From: Clitopilus passeckerianus
Lineage: Eukaryota > Basidiomycota > Agaricomycetes > Agaricales > Entolomataceae
Direction of reading: 5' to 3'
Length of the DNA: 64,000 bases
Assembly: GCA_944990035.1 (NCBI GenBank)
Contig: CALYLX010000135.1
Span: forward strand, 203,941-267,940
Positions within the stretch are counted from its first letter, which is position 1, and each line of letters starts with the position of its first letter. The notes beneath the pieces are model-generated. The model saw only the letters and a program-made list of their open reading frames with translations. It made no database searches and was not told the DNA's origin. Of the stretch, positions 11,335-23,019 are shown one piece after another. A program made the position numbers and the translations under genes.

Positions 11335-13356
11335 ATGAGCTCTTTCCATATCGACGAGAGTGCAGGCTCTGATACCACTGGCACTGGCGTCGCCGATCAG
11401 CCTTATCAAACCCTTGGTTATGCCCTCTTCAAGCACGGCGCAACCTCGACACTCCTGACCCGAAAAGATCCCAACTCTCCCTACGAGGAACCAACAAAAT
11501 CGTCTCTGAAGAAAGCTCAGAAGACAGCAGAGGGTCTTGAGAAGAAAGAGAAGAAGGCAGCTGAATTTGCTGAACGGGCCGCAAAGGAGCAGAACGAAGC
11601 AAAGGAGAAGAGGGAGAAGCTGCTTGAGGAGAGCAAGAAGCTTAAACTTGAGGAGGACTCTTCCCTTCCAAAAGCCACCAAAGTAAATTCGTATCTCTCA
11701 TTCATTGACCCAGTATCTGACTCTTGACTAGTCCAAGATTGGGGCGCTCGAGGGACTCCGTTCCCAGCGAGTACGTGTCTCCGGATGGGTACACCGCCTG
11801 CGTGACCAGAAAGAAATCATATTTATTGTTCTCCGAGATGGTACCGGATACCTTCAATCTGTGCTCTCCGGTCCGGTGGTACGCGACCTTCCTCTCTTCG
11901 CGTGACTCCTTCGGTTGACAATCCCTCCAGGCGAAGACTTATGAGGCGCTTACCCTGACACTGGAATCGTCTGTTGAGCTCGTCGGCACATTACAGGCTG
12001 TACCGGAGGGCAAGCAGGCTCCTGGCGGGCATGAGCTGATTGTCGACTACTGGAAGGTTCTTGGTGCTGCACCTGGCGCTGAGGATGCCTTCACCAACAG
12101 GGTCAACGAGGTGAGATTCATGTTACCCAACCTAGAGCCTATGCTGATAGATCGACTACAGAAATCCGATCCTTCGATTCAGGCAGACCTTCGCCATTTA
12201 GTCCTTCGCGGGGAAACCGCGTCCAGCGTCCTCAAACTTCGTGCATATCTCATGAGTGCATTCCGTGAAGCCATGACTAAACATAGCATCATGGAAGTCA
12301 CCCCTCCCTGCCTGGTGCAGACCCAAGTCGAGGGTGGCGCAACCCTGTTCAAACTGGATTACTATGGCCAGCCCGCATTCCTTACTCAGAGCTCCCAACT
12401 CTACCTCGAGACTTGTCTTCCTAGTTTGGGAGATGTTTTCTGCGTTCAGGAGAGTTTCCGTGCTGAGAACAGCCATACGCGTCGACATTTGAGCGAGTTC
12501 TCCCACTTAGAGGCTGAACTCGGTTTCATCACTTTTGCGGATCTCATGGATAACATCGAGAGCATAGTCAGTTTCAATTTTTCATGTCTCTACGAAGACT
12601 AATCAAGCCATCTAGATTTGCCAAACTGTCGATATCCTCCTCGCCAACCCCACTTCCGCTGCCCTCATCAAACAACTCAACCCCAAATTTGAAGCACCCG
12701 CCCGGCCTTTCAGACGCATGTCCTATGTCGAGGCTATTGCCTGGTTGAACGAGCATGGCATTCAACACCCCGCTGAAGATGCCGAGGGCAATGTCATCAA
12801 AGACGAAGCTGGCCAAGTGAAGTTGGTGGATCATCAAGTTGGAGACGATATCGCCGAGGCTGCAGAGAGGCAGATGACCGATATAATCGGCACGCCAGTC
12901 TTCCTTCACGGTTTCCCCGCTGAGCTGAAGGCATTCTACATGAAGAAGATCCCAGGAGAGGGAGGCAAGCATATGTTCACTGAGAGTTGCGATTTGTTGA
13001 TGCCCAACGTCGGAGAGATTGTCGGTAAGTGGCTTTTGGGGTGGTTGGAGAGCGAAAGGAACTTATTGTTGATGATAGGTGGATCGATGAGGATTGCCGA
13101 CATGGAAGAGTTGATTGCTGCCTATAAACGCGAAGGTATCGATCCTGAGCCTTACTACTGGTTCACCGATCAGCGCAAGTATGGTACTTGTGAACACGGG
13201 GGATACGGTCTGGGTGTTGAGGTAATTTATTTTATGTTTTTGTGAAGAATATCTTACCAACGGTCATTCTAGCGGTTCCTTGCTTGGCTTGCTGATAGGT
13301 ATACAGTTCGGGAATGCTGCTTGTACCCAAGGTGGCCTGGCCGCGCTACTCCCTGA
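11335..13356 (+). CDS. DED81: Cytosolic asparaginyl-tRNA synthetase
   Basis: Charges tRNA-Asn with asparagine in the cytosol; a class IIb synthetase. The N-terminus has a Lys/Glu-rich helical extension (about residues 50-110), typical of eukaryotic AsnRS. Next is the OB-fold anticodon-binding domain (VRVSGWVHRLRDQKEIIFIV, QSVLSGPVAKTYEALT), then the catalytic domain with motif 2 (FRAENSHTRRHLSEFSHLEAE) and motif 3 completed across the last intron: GLGVE then RFLAWLADRYTVRECCLYPRWPGRATP. Seven exons. The final exon starts after an intron ending CATTCTAG. The tail CLYPRWPGRATP matches the conserved eukaryotic AsnRS end and fixes the stop at 13354-13356. Only 73 bp separate it from the convergent DPH5 stop. 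Confidence 0.95.
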
Positions 13357-13429
13357 TCTGTATAGCGGTTCATGTTATTATTAAATAGCTTTCGTTGGTC
13401 TTGTGGAATAGATATCGTTATTTGTTCTA

Positions 13430-14511
13430 TTAGCTGTCAAGCGAACATCCGTAGACCTCCTGAGCTACCCTTCGCCAGTTTGCCTTGTTCACAGCGTACT
13501 CTCCTGCATAATCCACCTCTAAATGATGCAGGCGTTTTCCAACGATGATCAGACTGTGTAGAGGCGCTCCGTACGCCTCTGCTGGTTGTGAGAGTAGCTC
13601 ATTGAGTGTTCCAGAGACTATCCTCTCATGCTCGTCCCCACCTCCTACACGAGAAAGCGCTACAGCCAGCGTTTTGTCGGGATCAAGGATTCCAGTCAAT
13701 CTGAGTGACTCGACCTCGACAAGTTGACTGACAGCAAGAGGTATCGACATGTAGCGAGGAGGCTCATAGATTTTACGACCCCTGCAATCAAGGTCAAAAC
13801 TGTAGGCGCTGAAGAGGAGCCTGGACGTCATACCTTGCAAGGTTCTCTTCACTTTGCTCCTTCACCTTGATGTCGAGTAGAATGAGGGTATGCAGGCCAA
13901 GATCGACGTTCTCCTTGACTCTGTCGTAAAAACTATCTGGTTTCCAGGTCTCTGTGAAGAAGACAAGGGAGACTGTTTGTCCGAAGTTGTAGAGCTGAAG
14001 TCCACTGGCGCCAACTGCGTTCATAATCGAGGCATTGTGAACCACTCGGACGGGGATATTTAGGGCTCTAGCTCGTAGAATAATGTCGGAGTGAGTAGTT
14101 GCGCTGTCAATCCATGAGATAAAGCTAAATTTCCAGTTAAATCGCCCCGTACCCGAACGGATCACCAACAACAAGGAGGGAGACATCTTCCTTGTCGGCG
14201 TTGTGCAAGATTTCGTCGCTTTGGGTCTCAACCATATCACGATCTGCTAGGATGACCTCTTTTTCATACAAGGCTTCCTTCGAAATGGTTATTGTATATC
14301 TCTTTTATACGACAATTCACTCACCAAGCGCTCCTTCTGAACCATGAGTATGCTGGTGTAGGCTTCTAGGTATACCCTGGAGGATGACTTGATAGCCTAG
14401 GAAATACTCAGCATCGTCGTTCATGCCTCGATTATCATCATCTCATACTTCCAGACCCCGAAGGGTGACATCCTTCTCGTCGCAAAGCCCCAGCCCGATG
14501 ATGAAGAACAT
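13430..14511 (-). CDS. DPH5: Diphthine methyl ester synthase
   Basis: An AdoMet-dependent methyltransferase that multiply methylates the modified histidine of translation elongation factor 2 on the way to diphthamide. The family N-terminus [21 protein letters not shown] is unmistakable. Further exons give [34 protein letters not shown] (joined over a 50-nt intron), [50 protein letters not shown] and a C-terminus with [13 protein letters not shown]. Six exons, about 285 residues, normal for Dph5. Convergent with AsnRS, and divergent from the F-box gene across 243 bp. Confidence 0.95.
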
Positions 14512-14754
14512 GGTGAGCAATCGGAGAAAACTTTGATATTGCACTGATAAGATTAGATTCCGCAAAACGGCGGGGTCTCGCCGCTCGCCACCACTGTGAC
14601 TCGTGGTTTGATGACTGTCGGTGTTGTCGGTGAATAATCTCAGCATTCCCCTGCCATTGGCGAATGTCAGGAGCCTGGCAAATGTGCGAGGACCGGACCT
14701 CTAATATAAAGCCCGCAGGCGTCGTCAAGAGCGGTTCAATGTAGGTCGTTTCCC

Positions 14755-16539
14755 ATGATTCGTCTGCCTTCTCGGTCGAGGTATATTTCTTACAGAACCT
14801 ACCACGACCTTCCGCTCGACTTGCTCTCGCCGATTCTCTCTCAGCTCTCGGATCGCAGAGATTGGCATGCATGTGCACTTGTCAGCAGTGCCTTCAACAA
14901 AGCTGCCACTCCGCTATTGTACAGGAAGCTTGATTCAAGGATCATTTCCAAGGTAACTTGACTGTTTCCCCGACCATTTCTTGTCTCGTGCCCTTCATAT
15001 GGCGACACATCTCTGTTCGTCAAGACAGCCTAGCCATCTATTTGGGACTTTTTGCCTCATAAAACTGATGTTCTGACATGTTGCACTTTTTTAGTCTGTC
15101 ATTCACCATCCTTCTGCAACTTTGCTTAAACGCCCAGAACTAGCTTTACATGTTCGTCGGGTAACGGAAACAGGTTTGTTTATCATTTTATCTGCTCTCA
15201 AGGCGATCCAACTTTGTATTAGGCGCCATTCATAGGGGAAACATCCTCCGATACGCGCATATAACGCAGGACACCCTCAAAGCCCTCTCGCTTTGCAAGT
15301 ACCTCGAATCAATCACTTGGATAGATGACGATGCGACGACCGACTGTGTTTTACTCTCTATGATCGAAGTCGTCCGCGAACATCCACTACGCGAAGTGAT
15401 CATTCGGACGCATAGTGATCTAGGTGTCAACGTCTGGAAAGAGCTCAACACACTAACGGGTCTCCGCAAGATATCCGTCTGGTGCATGGAAGGACCACCC
15501 CGCGTCCTTCAAGGATGGTCTGAGACGTTAGGTGCTACTCTAACGCATCTCGAATTGGGTGTCAGTGTCCACTTATACCCCTGTATTGAGCGTACGTTTC
15601 TCATTTTATCGCTTAAATGAATATAGCGGTGTGCAGGTGTCCCACCGACAATCCTCATTTCAGTGCTGTCCCAGCTTCCCAAGCTCACGGACCTTCGACT
15701 CAAAGGAGCGCCTGCAGTGACTATTCCAACTATCCTCAGCCACCTGAAGGACCTCAAGTCCCTAGATACCGAATATCCGGGAGGATATTATCGAGAGACG
15801 CGACGAGATGACTGGCGGCCGGAATCGCTGCCCATTCTTCAACACCTTACAATTCGCGCGAGTTCAATCGATAGCTCTGGGCCTCAAAAGCTCTGGGGTT
15901 GGATCCTGGATCTGCTCCCTCGGGCGGGTCTGGAGACGTTGCGGTTACATGCTTACACGACATCAATGAATCCAGGCCATACTGGTCTACCTCGACCCTT
16001 CATCATGCGGATGGCCCGCGTTCACGGCGAGACTCTTAAACATTACATATTAGGAGACGTTGAGCTGACGCTGAACGACATCGAGTGCGTCTGCTCGCTG
16101 TTCCCGAAGCTGGAGAGTTTGGTATGCTGCAGCACAATTCCTGACATCGTGAGCCACCCTTAGGCACTCTTCAAAGTCTTCTGCTGACCATCCGGGCGTA
16201 CTAGGAATGTCTCTCGGAGGCCATTGCACATGGAAGTAATCTACAGACGCTCAGGTTGCAGGCAAACTGGTTCCCCAGTGACCCTTTCGCCAAACGATCA
16301 GCAACGTTCACGCTTGAGCATGCTCGGAAGCTCATGCTTCGAAGTGAGAATTCGCAGTTGCGGCTTGTTGGTGTCGGGCGAAGTGTATATTCAGTGAGTG
16401 GATGGTCTGCAAACCCTCTGATTCAATCTAGTGAACCATTTTCTAGGGCAAGTGGGTTCTCGAGGAGAAATCCGACGAAGAACGTTGCTTGAAGTTCCAT
16501 GTCAACGCCGATGTCCCCGAAGACAGGTGGAAGACGTAA
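14755..16539 (+). CDS. F-box protein with leucine-rich C-terminal region
   Basis: Probable substrate adaptor of an SCF ubiquitin ligase. Residues about 15-60 form an F-box (YHDLPLDLLSPILSQLSDRR, then WHACALVSSAFNKAATPLLY). The rest reads as irregular leucine-rich repeats (LPKLTDLRLKGAP, LPILQHLTIRASS, LETLRLHAYT, SNLQTLRLQANWF), the usual pattern of expanded agaricomycete F-box families. About six exons; the last two are bounded by an intron ending TTCTAG and end in VPEDRWKT followed by TAA. Target unknown. Exon borders in the middle (15,140-15,240 and 15,590-15,620) are less certain. Confidence 0.8.
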
Positions 16540-16794
16540 AATCTTGGGGGCAGGAATAGCAGGAGGTTATTGAGGTCATTAGTGATGCTTAAATGCCCTC
16601 GATGGCTCCTATATTCAGGTTGTAAAATAGAAATCTAGTAGCATCCTGTACCTCTGCAAACGTGGTGTTCACAATCCGGCATGCGTCTAAGAAGCAGCAG
16701 TTTGAACGGTTGAATCAGTTTATCGGGAAGGACGGTCTACATACCATTATCCCAACCGAGTTCTTCATCGTGGAGAGAAAAGAGTGTGTCATCC

Positions 16795-17406
16795 TCACTG
16801 TCCACGCCCTCGGCCTCTGCCTCCTCGCATTGGGCCACCACGACCACCACGACCTCCTAACAATATTGTATATTAGCTTATTCCTTTAGAGGCAGTTGGA
16901 ATGGTACATGCCTCTTGTTGGCGCTCCCCTTCCACCACGGCCACCTCCTCCCATACCTCCACGTACACCTCTACCTGCATCTCTTGCTCTATGCTGCTCA
17001 TCTTTTACAACATCGAGTAGGTTGTCCGGCACTCGTAGATATTTGATCTGATATTTGAACATTCCATTGAGACCAGAGGATAGAATCTGTGAACCTTTAC
17101 CCACCGTGCTTCCCCGGATGTAACATTCCTTCAGTTTCCAAAATCTTTCACCGTCTGACGAGGTTTGATATACCTCGCGGAGAGTGATGTTCATGAAGTT
17201 GTCGCAGTTTACAAGGTGACCATTGAATGTTTCTCCGTTTTTGAGCTCGACCAACTGGATCATGGCTGCGCTGAGCGTTTAGATGAACGATCGAACAAGA
17301 TTTGACCTTACCATGGGCTTGTTTTGGGCTGCATTGAGAAGTGATAGTGGTAGCTGTAGCACTAAGAGTCAGCAAGGAGGGTATTTGAGCAGAAATGGCT
17401 CACCAT
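16795..17406 (-). CDS. LSM4: U6 snRNA-associated Sm-like protein LSm4
   Basis: A subunit of the LSm2-8 ring that binds the U6 snRNA 3' end and of the LSm1-7 mRNA-decay ring. Joined exons read M / [14 protein letters not shown] / [20 protein letters not shown] then [15 protein letters not shown] and ECYIRGST / [14 protein letters not shown], matching Sm motifs 1 and 2, followed by an RGG-rich tail ending GGRGRGRGQ. Five exons. Exon 1 codes only for Met (17404-17406), exon 2 is 17312-17353, and introns lie at 17354-17403, 17255-17311, about 17050-17106 (57 nt, in frame and stop-free) and 16857-16911. The last intron has a GC donor (AGAG before GCATGT); a GT alternative would destroy the RGG tail. 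Confidence 0.9.
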
Positions 17407-17983
17407 GGTGGCCGCAAGGACAATCCAGTTGACTCTGAATGGAGGTCAATGGTCAAGGATCCCTTGAAGCGCGTCTGTGGCTGTACACGAGTATCCCCTG
17501 GAGCCAACCATGATTTTACTCAACGACTTCCATCGAAATTGGTAGTTCTGTTGTAAATGCGCCAGGTAGCGATGCATCCATTACAAGGTGAGTTTCTCAA
17601 GTATTTCTCATGGGACGCAACCTTGAAAACTTTTCTGCAAGCTAAGCTGATTATACGAAACGTTCTGCCTGCGGCACCGCGGCAACCACGCCGTAGCCCA
17701 GTAATTTCCAGACTTCCAGCGAGCTGCGATCAACATTTTTGCTGCTATTGCTCTTTGTGGCGCTACGAACTACGCTTTGCTATTCATTGCCATGCCCAGC
17801 AATCAGTTGAGCGTCCCGGACGTTGTTTGGCACCAACCTTCTCGACAAAGGATGCGAATCCGCTCCAACCCTCGGCTGCGGCAGGGTTGTGCGTATTTCA
17901 GTCACGGCTGAGGAAGAACGAATAAAAAGACGAACCCTTGCTCTTCGACATTCACATCCCCCTCACTCGCTTTTCTTCTGAAG
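17407..17983. other. Divergent intergenic region, LSM4 / esterase D
   Basis: 577 bp between divergent starts. A weak AT-rich element, AATAAAAA at about 17921, lies about 60 bp before esterase D and may act as its TATA. A 123-codon open frame at 17557-17925 has no recognisable content and I do not call it. Confidence 0.4.
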
Positions 17984-19919
17984 ATGAAGCCCCTTTTGGC
18001 ACTTGCTCTTCTGGCATTGGGTGGTACCGCCCAGGACCATGGCTTGACTGTAACAACCCAACAGGGTGACGTGGTTGGGACGCAAACCTCTTCCGGGGTT
18101 CGACAATTCCTAGGGATTCCCTATGCTGTTGCTGGAAGATGGGATGCCCCTGGACCACCTCCAAAACACACTAAACCATTCAATGCATTCAACTTCAGTA
18201 ACTCCTGCCCAGAACGCATTGGGCCTCTTGACATCGCGTTTGCCAATGTGACGGGCAACAACAAAGAAGTCATTCCCCCCGAGGGAGAAGATTGTTTGAC
18301 CATCAATGTCTGGGCTCCTTCAGCCAATCGTACTCAGGGCGGAGCAGTCTTGCTCTGGATATATGGCGGCGGGTTCTCGTCGGGCACGGTATGAATGCTT
18401 TCCATCCCCGGTCGCTCCAAATTAACCAAAAGCTTGCTGCAGAGCAATAGTTTCATCTACGACGGTTCAAAGCTTGTCAAGAATTTCGATGACATCCTCG
18501 TTGTTAGCTTCAACTACCGAACGAACATTCTTGGCCAGCCCAATGCACCCCAGCTCATCAGCGCCACCAAATCCCAGAACTTCGGATTTCTTGACATAGA
18601 CGCTGCCGTACAGTGGGTCTATGACAACATTGCATCCTTCGGCGGAAATCCGGAGCGAATCACCCTCTTTGGAGAGAGTGCTGGCGGTGTGGCTGTTGAC
18701 GCGTACGCCTATATGCACCCTGGCGATCGTAGAATCAAAGGTATCCTCGTGTATTGTATGTATGCACACAAAATGCTAATATTTGTTGGGCAGGTCTCAT
18801 TCAAATGTCGGGAAAGTGAGTTTAAGTTTAACTCATGGTGAAACTTCATCTGATCGAGATTTTAAGCCTTGGTGCTGGATGGCCTGCTACCACAGGTCCT
18901 ACTCCTGCAAATGTGACCTTTGACCCCAAACCATGGAACACAGTGGCGAATGCTGCCGGTTGCGGAACAGGTAGGGCCATTCTCTATGTTACGCTGTATG
19001 ATGACTCATGAATTTGTAGTGTCTGACGACGCTCAGCTTGCCTGTATGAAGGACAAACCCTTCAAGACTTTGGTTCAAGCTCAATTGGATACCAATACCA
19101 CTCTGGCTCCTCTCGTCGATGGTTTGTCCGTGTTCTGGCATCCATGATTTGTTGGCTAATTTGGTCCCAAAAGATATAACAATCTTCCCTGATGCTGGTG
19201 TTCGAGCTGCCAGTGGCAAGTTTTTGCGGGTCCCTCTTTTGGCAGGCACAACTGCAAACGAAGAGGACGTCATTATCGCCGCAGCGCAGGTCGCTGCTCT
19301 TGGATATACTCTTCCCTTTGTGACTGAGGTTTTTTCGGATATTGTGACCCAGGTGAGCTGGTCCCAGTTGATTGCTTTGTGACGCTTCATTGTATTGACT
19401 TGGATGTGAGATTGCTTTTATCTGCCCCACACAGCAGGCTGTTGGGAATCGCCTCAATCTGAACATCCCAACCTGGAAGTATCTCTACGAAGGTAACCAG
19501 ATTCACACACACTCCTTTGTCGGAGCCTCACCGTTTCTTCAGGCGTCTTCAAAGACATCTCCCCCCATCCCGATCTTCGAGCCTATCACACTTCAGAACT
19601 TCCCGTTCTGTTCGGTGCTTTGTACCCAAACGCGCCCCAAGTGGAGAAGAACCTCTCCAAGTATGTCCAAGGCGCTTGGGTAGCCTTTGCTCGTGACCCT
19701 CACAACGGACTTCTGGAATACGGATGGCCACAATACGACCCGAAGACGGACAGTCTTGCGAGGCTTGGAGGCTTTTATAACGCCAGTGGTGCAAGCTTCT
19801 CTCGGGGAGAGTTGCTTGACGATGCTTGCAAGGATCCGCAGGGTTTGGCTGATCTTCTGGGCAAGGTCTCGGGATATCTCCCCCAGGAGGTCCTTTCTTT
19901 ACTTGGGTTTGGGCTTTGA
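17984..19919 (+). CDS. Secreted type-B carboxylesterase/lipase, paralog D
   Basis: First of three plus-strand esterases. Signal peptide MKPLLALALLALGGTAQ, then QGDVVGTQTSSGVRQFLGIP. Canonical oxyanion motif WIYGGGFSSGT, nucleophile elbow FGESAGGVAVDAYAY, acid motif AGTTANEEDVIIA with Glu, and His in AYHTSEIPVLFG. The C-terminal block is YVQGAWVAFARDP, then EYGWPQY. Eight exons at the shared intron positions. The sixth intron ends GATGTGAG, so the next exon reads IAFICPTQQAVGNRLNLNIP rather than starting later at CACACAG, which would lose the conserved CP motif. Fully intact and probably active. Confidence 0.92.
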
Positions 19920-20491
19920 CCAGGTTAGTAGGTATTACATTTACAGATGCTGTAACCCGTTTCTTTATTGATAATGCGCCGGCAAATATATTGTGTCCTA
20001 TTCTCTCCCCTGAACATTTGCTGGGTCTGCTAGGAATAGGTACCAATCTTGAGTCCGTGAATCATGGAAAATGCACTTTAACTCCACTCATGAGGAACAG
20101 AGGAGCTATGACGAGATGTCAAGCATTTAGACCAAGTTGAGGTGAGGCCAAGGCCGTTTCACCTTGCAAGACCGTTTACGTAAGCACATGCTGCAGAAAA
20201 TCGTGGACTCCTTGAAGTTCGAACGTTCAACGTTCAGAACCTGTGACGCTCGACTATTGGACGAAATAAAGGAGCCTCAGTACTCAGTTCTTGCCGACAC
20301 TTTAACTTAAATGCTGGAATGACGGTCTTCGGCTCCCTTGCTATCACAGTACTTCAAACCTTCTCTTGTAGCCCAAGGATCGGCGCTGTACTTGGAGTGA
20401 CCCCTTCATTTGGTATGCATCTGACGCCCCTCCGCGAACGTCGATAAATCGCTTTAACTTCTGTATGCTGTGCTCCATGAGCGGGTATCTT
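19920..20491. other. Intergenic region between esterases D and E
   Basis: About 570 bp; 3' flank of D and 5' flank of E. No gene or repeat recognised. Confidence 0.4.
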
Positions 20492-20498
20492 TATAAGG
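20492..20498 (+). promoter_or_regulatory. TATA box of esterase E
   Basis: TATAAGG, 42 bp upstream of the chosen start of paralog E. It also argues against the earlier in-frame Met at 20465, which lies upstream of it. Confidence 0.55.
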
Positions 20499-20539
20499 CT
20501 CAAGCGGATGATAACGCGTCAAGTCGCCCTTTCACTGGG

Positions 20540-22501
20540 ATGTGGTTTCGACAGGCTATCCCGTTTATTTTCTTATTACTCTCGGCTCAAGCTCAAAACA
20601 ATGACCTAGCCGTCGGAACATCTCAAGGAGAAGTCATTGGGATTAATGTCTCTCCAGGGGTTCGACGATTCCTAGGAATACCATATGCAGTTGCTGGGCG
20701 ATGGGAGGCACCTCAATTGCCTCCCAACCGTCCAACCACTTTTCAGGCATTGAACTTCGGAAATACCTGTCCCCAAGCTAGCATTCCGGTACTTGATCAA
20801 TTATTGGATTTCGGAGGCGATGACGACACGAATGTCACTGAAGCCGAGGACTGCCTAAGTATCAACATATGGGCGCCAAGCATGGACAGGAAGCAGAAAA
20901 CGACGGTTATGGTTTTCATGTACGGGGGCGGGTTTTTGATAGGCACGGTACGTGTTCTACCCGCCAATCGAAAGTTGCTTGTCCTAACGGTTGAGATAGA
21001 GCTCTACTTCAATATACAATGGGCAATACCTCGTCCAGAAACATGATGACATAGCAGTTGTTAGCTTCAACTACCGGCTCTCCGTCTTCGGTCAACCGAA
21101 TGCTCCTCAATTCTTCAATGGGACGCAGGCACAAAATTTCGGCCTCCTCGACACTAATGCTGCAATACAATGGGTTTATGATAATATCGCTGCTTTTGGC
21201 GGAGACCCCGAACGCATCATACTCTTCGGCGAAAGTGCAGGAGCAATTGCAATCGATGCATATAGTTATGCATATCCGGAGGATAGAAGAGTGAAAGGTA
21301 CGTAAAGGCCAATTTCTCTTGTAATGGCTTGAACTGACGTGGGTTATTCAAGGCATCATCATGCAGTCCGGAAAGTAGGCAAAACCCCTTTGCCTCTCTC
21401 TTCATATCTGACAGGCCCAGCTTGCTTACACCTGGCGTGACCGGCGCCTACAGTATCGACGGAAATAGCACTTTCGACCCCAGCTTATGGACCACAATGG
21501 CTCACGCAGTTGGTTGCGGTAATGACAATGGTTAGTTCCGTCTCCTTCGACTAGGAGCAAACACTTACTGACTAGAATGACTTCTGGTCAGTGACAGAAT
21601 CCACCCAGCTAGAGTGCGCGAAGAAGGTCCCTTGGAAAGACCTCAACGCGGCCGTCACTGCCAATAATCTTACCTTTGTGCCGGTTGCAGATGGTCAGTT
21701 CCCTTTCCCCAGTTGTACAATTTACCCGTCTAATCTGCTCGCAGGTGTCACTATCTTCAATGACACTGCTAGCCGAGCGAAAGCTGGAAACTTCCTTCGT
21801 GTCCCTACATTATCTGGAACCAACAAGAATGAAGCAGACCTGCATATAGTCAGCTCCGAGCTCTTGGCCTTGAACAAGACCATACCTTACCTGACTGAGC
21901 TATTGGCTGATGCCACTACGTTGGTAGGTAGTTTATTTGACAATGTTTTCGCCTACGATGGATGACATCTCCTGTCAGCTCTTATTCGTGTGCCCTGATA
22001 GTCAAACAGTCGCGGACCGACTTGCGGCTGGAGTCCCTACCTGGAGATATCGCTACGATGGTAAATGGAGTCGATGCCTTACTTTGTCGGTTGCGAGATT
22101 GACATCCAATGCTTATAGCCGTCTTCCGGGATATATCCACCCATCCAGGCCTCAGAGCATTCCACGGTTCCGAACTTCCAATCATTTTCGATACCTACAA
22201 TAGAACCATCGCCTCCAAAGCCGAAGGTATTCTCGCCAATTACGTGCAAGGGGCATGGATAGGGTTTGCCCGGGATCCAGCCAATGGCCTCTCAAATTAT
22301 GGATGGCCTCTGTACAACCCAAATGCCACCACTGTTGCTCAGATAGGTGGTTACTACAACGAGACAGGTGTGTCGTTCATCTTAGGCGAAGATCTGGACG
22401 ACACTTGTGGCTCCCAGGATATATTAGGGCAGACCATAGGACAGTTGGGTGCCTTGCTAGGACCGGGAGGCAGTTCAGTGCTCATACCAGGCTCGGGTTG
22501 A
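20540..22501 (+). CDS. Secreted type-B carboxylesterase/lipase, paralog E
   Basis: Signal peptide MWFRQAIPFIFLLLSAQAQ, then QGEVIGINVSPGVRRFLGIP. Oxyanion motif FMYGGGFLIGT (all three Gly kept; Phe-Met replaces the usual Trp-Ile), nucleophile elbow FGESAGAIAIDAYSY, acid motif SGTNKNEADLHIV, and His in AFHGSELPIIFD. The end has YVQGAWIGFARDP and YGWPLY. Eight exons at the shared positions. The second exon starts SSTSIYNGQYLVQKHDDIAV after an intron ending TTGAGATAG. I chose the start at 20540 because the first 25 codons of the longer frame would be transcribed from upstream of the TATA box. Several N-glycosylation sequons (NVT, NDT, NET) fit a secreted glycoprotein. Confidence 0.92.
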
Positions 22502-22970
22502 TCTAATTTCTAACTGATTACTTCTGCACTTTCCTGTATTCGTCCCTCTTCTATTTGCAATAAAGTACATTGGGTGGACCTAGAAATTTCTAGTTCCGCC
22601 AACACCTTCTAGTAGTAACACGTGTGAGAAGAGCCACCTTCTGACACCAGGCGGAGCACAGCAGCGCATAGCTCGTACTGTATAGGCCCCACTACCAATA
22701 GGATTGGCTACCAGTGATAAAGATCATTTTTCCGAGCGAACCGCTATCAGCAATGGAGATTTGATTCACAACACCCATTCAGACGACACCCATTCAGACG
22801 GCGCCCAACGGCATGGCACATCGGACAAGCAATGCACTCTCGGGATTAACCAAGTATTTCGAGCCTGGCCTTCTGGATAGATCAGTTAATTCATCCCACC
22901 GCCTTCTGCCGTACCGTTCGACGACCAAGGAGCCAAACAATGGCACCACCTCATGTATGAGTTTATGTCC
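22502..22970. other. Intergenic region between esterases E and F, with a 15-bp tandem duplication
   Basis: About 470 bp without a gene. ACACCCATTCAGACG occurs twice in direct tandem at 22771-22785 and 22786-22800. It holds the 5' flank of esterase F. Confidence 0.45.
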
Positions 22971-22977
22971 ATATATT
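22971..22977 (+). promoter_or_regulatory. TATA-like box of esterase F
   Basis: ATATATT, 43 bp before the start codon of paralog F. Confidence 0.45.
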
Positions 22978-23019
22978 TGATACGTTCTGGACTCAATTCA
23001 TTGTCATATCTCGTCGACA

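Noticed and set aside
16886..17263. LSM4 as a single-exon protein starting MIQLVELK
   Set aside because: It lacks the conserved MLPLSLL start and reads through a 57-nt intron; the multi-exon model matches the family better.
20465..20539. Upstream Met of esterase E as start
   Set aside because: It precedes the TATA box, and the Met at 20540 begins a clean signal peptide.
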